Below are positions 59,817-64,000 of a DNA stretch of 64,000 nucleotides, piece by piece; positions within the stretch are counted from its first letter, which is position 1; each line of letters starts with the position of its first letter. The notes beneath the pieces were generated by a model. That model saw nothing but the letters and a program-made list of their open reading frames with translations. It had not been told where the DNA came from and did not search any database. The stretch spans positions 1,120,862 to 1,184,861 of the forward strand of contig NW_017803943.1 in assembly GCF_001625305.1 (NCBI RefSeq), given 5' to 3'. The position numbers and the translations under genes are program-made. Source of the stretch: Branchiostoma belcheri (taxonomy: Eukaryota; Chordata; Leptocardii; Amphioxiformes; Branchiostomatidae).

Positions 59817-62800
59817 CGTGTGTCTATGTGTGCATGTGTGTTTAATTTAAACTGACCGCATGTATATATCACTTTAGCGCGGGAGTTGGTCGGACAGGCA
59901 CGTTTATCGTGATTGACGCCATGTTTGAAATGATCGCGGCGGAACAGAGGGTGGACGTGTTCGGGTTCGTTGGACAGATCCGACAGAGCAGATGCATGAT
60001 GGTCCAGACAGAGGTAAATTTTCAACATCACTTATATTTACAATTTTGTAAATGCGCTCTGGAACGTCAAACACTTACATGTAGAACTTCCCTCTAAAAT
60101 ATGTATTAGAATGGTACAAGCCACTAGCAAATTAACAGTAACAAAAGTACGGTTGTAAATGTGTTAGCACTTTTATAAATGATTTTAACAAGTTTTAAGA
60201 CAGACTTGTTTTAAGACAAAATCCTCGATATAGGATATAGGATTTTGTTATGTGAACTACAATTATGTAAATAATACTCAAAAAGTCTTTATGAAGGATA
60301 TAGAAGGATTGGGAAGATCTTGATATGACTGTTTTCGTGTGACACAGTTTTGCTGTTGTTCCAGGGCCAGTATGTGTTTATCTATCAGGCCCTGCTGGAA
60401 CACTTTCTGTACGGAGATACTGAGATCGAGGTGACCAACCTGCGCAGACACCTGCAGCAGCTGGCGGCCAAGCTACCGGACTCTCAGGACACTGGCATGG
60501 AGGCTGAGTTCAAGGTCAGGCAAACAAGAAATAGACCATCTTGAGGGAAATTTTACTGCAAACCTTTCCAAAAGGTTCCATATGTTGTTTGATGTATGTG
60601 AAAATAAAACTGTCAAAAAGAAAATGCAGAGAGAATTCAATTTGGTATTGATATGGTACTAGAAATGTGATATTTACATTGAATATTCCTTGAATTTGTT
60701 CATCACAAACAGGTATATTTTTTGCATTCACATAAATCTCTGTATGTTTCAGAAACTGACCCAAATCCCCATTGAGAAACACAACATGCGGTCTGGAAAC
60801 CTTCCAGACAACATCAAGAAAAACAGGGTGCTGCAAATCTTGCCATGTAAGTGGTCAGTCATTTTTAGGATACAAGAAAAATATCACAATGTCTTTGATG
60901 CCTTACAAGATACAAACTTCTTTGCCAGTCACAGTGTTGCATACTGAATTCAAAGCAATTTACAATTAAAAGGAATTGAATTAAAAAGGTGGTAACTTGG
61001 CAAAGTAATATTTGGTGCTACATGTATCATAATAATGACTCGACCTTCTTCCTTTTCAGGCATTGTGCATGTTTCTGTATGTTTTCGTTTTTCTTTGAAG
61101 CGAATCGAAGTTAAAATTGATTTTCCCCTTTAGATGACACATCTAGAGTGTACATCACCCCAACTGTGGGCATGAAGAACTCAGACTACATCAATGCAGC
61201 CTTTGTTGATGTAAGTACATTTTGTACCCATAGCTTTGAACTGAAGTACATGATTGTACATGTAAGCACACATATTGTCATATGTTGATGAGAGCTTAAA
61301 GAAAGTTCACATAATGTGGTGAAAATATACATTGTATTCTAATTCTGGTTGCTGTTTTTAACCATGCCAAAAGTGACAATAGAAGAAATCTCAGTTTAAA
61401 GAAAGGAAGATGGTGACTTTTTTCTGCCATTTCTCATCCTGGGTTAATGTACATCATGGTCTTTTAAGACCAACGAATGCCTAGAACTACAATGTACATG
61501 CAGTTACATAAAAACAAATTTGACATTATCTGTAATCTTGGGTTGGCTCTTCCGACTTTGGCAGGGCTACAGGGAAAAGGATGCCTACATTGCCACCCAA
61601 GGCCCCCTACCCCACACTGTGAATGATTTCTGGAAGATGGTTTGGGAATGGAAGTCCTGCTCGATCATCATGCTGACAGAGTTGCAGGAGAGGGGCCATG
61701 TAAGTGTTCATCTTCTTTTCGTCACTCTTGATCTATGCTCGATTGCTGTAAGTGCAAAAATTACTGCCTTTTCTTTCTTCTTTCCCTGAAAGTATTGTTT
61801 TACAGCCAATTCTATGACTTACCACTAGAAGGAAATGAGGAAATAAATTCATAAACTGAGTTGAGATAAAGTTTGGGCAGTTTTGACTGTACTCATGTTC
61901 TACATGTATTTGACCCCCCCCCCCTCAATGTTGTTACAGGAAAAGTGCCATAAGTACTGGCCAGGTGAAGTAGAGATGTATGGAGATATTTGTGTGGAGG
62001 CCAAGGGAGACAAAACCTTCCAGGACTACACAGTCCGCACCTTCCACATCACCAACACAAAGGTACGAGCCTGGTCTCAATTCTATTCTAACTACACTAC
62101 CGTACTGTACATGTAAATCCCTTTTGCAGTACTTGTCCCACCTCATTTTCTAGAAAGTAGAATGTACTGTCATTCATAAATTTTGTTGTTGCTTTCAGAC
62201 CCACAAGTTCCAGAAACATCCTGAAGAGACAGAGGGGCTGCTGGAAATGGTATGTAAAAAATTATGTTTTTGTCTAGAGTTTCATATTTAACCATTTTTA
62301 GTAGTAGAAAGAAAAAAAGGTAAAACATGACAACAAGAACCAATAGAAGTACCAAAGTTGCCAAATTTGAAGGAAATAAATCTTTTCCTGAAACAACAGG
62401 TGCTACTTGACTAATTTGCCCTAATCAGCCTTGTCTTGACTTGCCTAACTTTTGTTTCGTTTTGGACTATCAAAAATTTTTCTTCACTTATTTGCATATC
62501 AATCAACAGTTAATGCTTATAAACCTGCTTTTCTAAGAATTCTTCAATGTCACTGACAAAAGGTAGTGGATGCTACCTGAAACGAAATCATTATCCAGTT
62601 TGTGCGTATCTTATTACCTGAACATCTAACCTTGACTGACGTATCCTTTCCTTTATTTCCCCACCAGACGGCGTCCTGTCGCACAGTGCAGCAGTTCCAC
62701 TTCCACGGCTGGCCTGAGATCGGCATCCCAGCCAACGCTGCCGGCATGCTGGACTTGATTGGTCAGGTGGAGAGGCAGCAGCAACAGTCTGGCAACGGAC

Positions 62801-63702
62801 CAATCACTGTTCACTGCAGGTAGGTGTATCCATCTCATCAGCCAATCACAGTCCACTGCAGGTACAGGTGCATCCATCTCACCAACCAATCAAGGCAATG
62901 TTTTATAGACCAATCACAATGCAGGTAAGTCCAGTTCAACAGACCATGTCTTTGTATGAATCATGATGACAGGCAACTCTAAGCCCATTTCAATATGTAG
63001 TTATGAATTTTGGCTCTACTATTAGGGAATCATGGCATGTATTTTACCATAGAAAGACAACATAGTCGTTGTTTCTGTTAACTCTATTGGAAAGTGCATG
63101 ACAAGCATATTGATGACAGAGTGCTTTATATTCTCTGCAGTTCCGGTGCAGGCCGCACGGGGGCCTTCATCACCCTGAGCACAGTGATAGAGCGGGTGAA
63201 GGCAGAGGGCATCTGTGATGTTTTCCAAACTGTCAAATCCATGAGATACCAGAGACCTCACATGGTGCAAACAGTGGTAAAGTACCCATTGTTTCTAGTC
63301 TGGTTCTTTGAATAGTTTCTCAGCACATTTAAACAGACAAGAATATGCAGTGAGATACATTTGTACTAGTAGACTGGAATCCAGAATTAGATATTGTGAC
63401 AATGTTCTTATCATGTACAATGTATATGCCATTTTGGAACTGTTTTGAAGACTAGGTATCACTAAAGTGGGAAGGTTGCCATCTAAAAAATTGTCTATTA
63501 GTAAGCATGTAGAATGTATAAAAGGCATCAAAGCAATCTCAGGGCAGCAAGACAAGAAATATCATTTCATACATCATTCATATCATTAAATATAAATCAT
63601 GTTGTTTTCCCCCAATAGGAACAGTACCAGTTCATCTATCAAGCCGTACTGGAGTACCTGGACAGTTTCACCCTCTATGCAAACTTCAAGGACCTGCAAT
63701 AG
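42937..63702 (+). CDS. Receptor tyrosine phosphatase with fibrinogen, EGF and FN3 ectodomain
   Basis: Predicted type I receptor, 33 exons, 1684 residues. Exons: 42937-42994, 45116-45796, 46008-46154, 46668-46817, 47219-47368, 47943-48080, 48525-48650, 48865-48975, 49242-49550, 49898-50115, 50277-50346, 50627-50730, 51210-51432, 51849-51957, 52443-52589, 53101-53293, 53696-53880, 54320-54456, 54872-55051, 55453-55566, 55940-56037, 56429-56548, 59473-59621, 59878-60013, 60365-60514, 60753-60846, 61134-61210, 61565-61699, 61940-62062, 62199-62249, 62668-62819, 63141-63276, 63619-63702. Order: signal peptide (1-20), fibrinogen C-terminal domain (28-243), four GFYGxDC-type EGF modules and two calcium-binding EGFs (247-520), about three FN3 domains (521-828), membrane-proximal region with RRRR (936-939), membrane helix (about 1014-1038), PTP D1 (WPD 1271-1273, [10 protein letters not shown] with Cys1305), PTP D2 (WPE 1576-1578, [10 protein letters not shown] with Cys1611). 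Exon 1 is the least certain, being joined across 2.1 kb. Confidence 0.9.
42995..45115 (+). other. Phosphatase intron 1
   Basis: 2.1 kb with no exon recognised. It holds a (GAA)n tract at about 43558-43580 and, at about 44510-44770, degenerate copies of a GTGGTCACT/GACCACC motif that also occurs near 10770 and 40790. Candidate regulatory intron, but nothing specific can be named. Confidence 0.5.
45116..45796 (+). other. Single exon encoding the fibrinogen C-terminal domain
   Basis: One 681-bp exon, phase 1 at both ends, encodes the whole domain. Family hallmarks: [32 protein letters not shown], the calcium loop [22 protein letters not shown] and [19 protein letters not shown]. The usual CHxSNLNG motif reads CGQGTLNG, so the His after the Cys is replaced. 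It fits ficolin, tenascin or angiopoietin-type domains. Confidence 0.95.
46008..47368 (+). repeat. Tandem duplication of EGF exons and introns
   Basis: Exons 46008-46154, 46668-46817 and 47219-47368 are sister copies; the last two differ at few positions. Introns also match: CATTCATTC runs, TTTTTTAGGT(T/C)AATTACAA, and GCTTTTxTGTAAC just before the acceptors. A stray copy of an exon end plus donor (TGTCAGACAGGTAACTC) lies at 46847-46863, downstream of the true donor at 46817. Confidence 0.85.
47408..47772 (+). mobile_element. 5'-truncated CR1-like LINE relic
   Basis: It matches the 3' end of the element at 56826-59335, aligning with about 58970-59300: ACAAAATGACTAATAAACTG, TTATCAACCAAGGATTGAGG and TGCGTGCCTGCGAAGCT. 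About 365 bp, same orientation, in the intron after EGF exon 47219-47368. Several indels disrupt the frame. Confidence 0.88.
52378..52426. repeat. (GATT)n microsatellite
   Basis: GATT-type repeats just upstream of the acceptor of exon 52443-52589. Other small simple repeats: (ATCA)n near 5980-6010, (GAT)n near 12607-12630, (TATG)n near 21795-21820, (GAA)n near 43558-43580 and (CATT)n near 46350-46382. Confidence 0.9.
52595..52870. mobile_element. Family-D element, diverged copy
   Basis: It begins GTCAGCAAAACGTACTACAC and ends GGTGCAGTACATTCTGCTGA, an eroded inverted pair. The interior GAATTTTGCCTGCTGCAGAT matches 3075-3200. It starts directly after the donor of phosphatase exon 52443-52589. 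Confidence 0.6.
56826..59335 (+). mobile_element. CR1-like non-LTR retrotransposon, 5'-truncated
   Basis: Intronic insertion between phosphatase exons 56429-56548 and 59473-59621, same strand as the host. It begins within the endonuclease domain and ends with a 3' region containing GCGTGCCTGCGAAGCTGGTG and an ACAGAT repeat (59312-59331). The true 5' edge and target-site duplication were not determined. Clade (CR1 or a relative in the Jockey/CR1 group) is inferred from the reverse transcriptase. Confidence 0.85.
56832..59241 (+). pseudogene. Endonuclease/reverse transcriptase ORF with one frameshift
   Basis: The first frame (56832-57765) has the endonuclease C-terminal half (GDFN and SDH motifs) and a basic linker. 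The second frame continues from about 57762 to the stop at 59239-59241 and contains the reverse transcriptase: [54 protein letters not shown] and the catalytic LFADD (58405-58419). A single extra base in the CATCCCGGACC stretch (57760-57770) separates the frames. The start of the endonuclease and any ORF1 are missing, so the copy is not autonomous. Confidence 0.88.
59625..59842. repeat. Imperfect (TG)n tract beside an exon
   Basis: About 215 bp of TGTG with scattered C and A changes, starting directly at the donor of exon 59473-59621 and ending 35 bp before the acceptor of the exon encoding GVGRTG. The Cys/Val-rich open frames are artefacts. Confidence 0.95.
62800..62930 (+). repeat. Three-copy duplication of a phosphatase donor junction
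   Basis: The exon 62668-62819 end CCAATCACTGTTCACTGCAG followed by GTAGGTGTATCCATCTCA is repeated as CCAATCACAGTCCACTGCAG with GTACAGGTGCATCCATCTCA, then CCAATCACAATGCAG with GTAAGTCC. The decoy donors are at about 62861 and 62924. Read-through past the true donor meets TAG at 62821. Confidence 0.92.
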
Positions 63703-63798
63703 CCTTGTCTGTGGCACACAGGCTCTTCACTGTTCAGGAGATCTGTACTGTTTCTTTTCTTTTCTGAGTAGACTTGCCATACTCTGCAGAGTGGCTGT

Positions 63799-63799
<1 letters not shown>

Positions 63800-63867
<68 letters not shown>
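63800..63867. repeat. (AC)n microsatellite in phosphatase 3' region
   Basis: About 33 uninterrupted AC units, 100 bp after the stop codon, probably in the 3' untranslated region. Confidence 0.98.
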
Positions 63868-63869
<2 letters not shown>

Positions 63870-64000
63870 TCACACTCACACAGAGTTCAGGGCCCTTAGA
63901 TATAGACCTCTGACTCAAGGGAACAGTCAAAAAAAGAAACCCTCCTCCCCAAAAAGATATAACAATCATGAGAAGTCACAGTTTTGATTTGAGCCACAAC

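Noticed and set aside
59530..59855. Cys/Val-rich and His/Thr-rich proteins
   Set aside because: Translations of the imperfect (TG)n tract on both strands.
63599..63969. Short frames around the (AC)n tract
   Set aside because: Microsatellite translation and overlap with the final phosphatase exon in other frames.

Overview
The window is animal genomic DNA: intron-rich genes with GT-AG introns, tRNA-derived SINEs, a CR1-like LINE, many short inverted-repeat elements and dense microsatellites. Gene content (glycogen debranching enzyme, hyccin, an LRR receptor, a fibrinogen-domain receptor phosphatase) and intron and repeat style fit a cephalochordate, most likely amphioxus (Branchiostoma). That assignment is inference. 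All genes lie on the + strand. I defined exons by hand from GT-AG sites, reading-frame continuity and family similarity, and phases close exactly in the three large genes.

Layout. (1) 1-27214: the 3' three quarters of AGL (glycogen debranching enzyme), 23 exons; its 5' exons lie upstream of the window. The 7.1-kb intron 13666-20744 hosts a same-strand leucine-rich-repeat membrane protein gene (15919-18735) with two apparent frameshifts, plus an inverted-repeat element of about 1.2 kb. (2) 27215-34650: AGL 3' region with a threefold tandem repeat, a short inverted-repeat element, quiet intergenic DNA, then a nested fold-back structure (31104-34604) built around a 1.2-kb minisatellite of a 15-bp unit. 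(3) 35168-40733: hyccin (HYCC1/FAM126A), 11 coding exons, 533 aa. (4) 42937-63702: a 33-exon, 1684-aa receptor tyrosine phosphatase with signal peptide, fibrinogen C-terminal domain, six EGF-like modules, fibronectin III region, membrane segment and tandem PTP domains. Introns of this gene carry a nearly intact but frame-broken CR1-like element and a short 3' relic of the same family.

The most interesting items are two. First, the phosphatase joins an angiopoietin/ficolin-type fibrinogen domain and Tie-like EGF modules to a tandem PTP receptor. I know of no described receptor PTP class with this architecture, and its phase 1-1 ectodomain exons point to exon shuffling. Second, at least five exon/intron junctions in three genes have been copied into the adjacent intron, making arrays of decoy splice sites (20300-20744, 25157-25305, 37381-37665, 46808-46858, 62800-62930).

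The genes do not form a pathway. AGL is cytosolic glycogen breakdown, hyccin belongs to the plasma-membrane PI4KA complex, and the phosphatase and LRR protein are predicted surface receptors.
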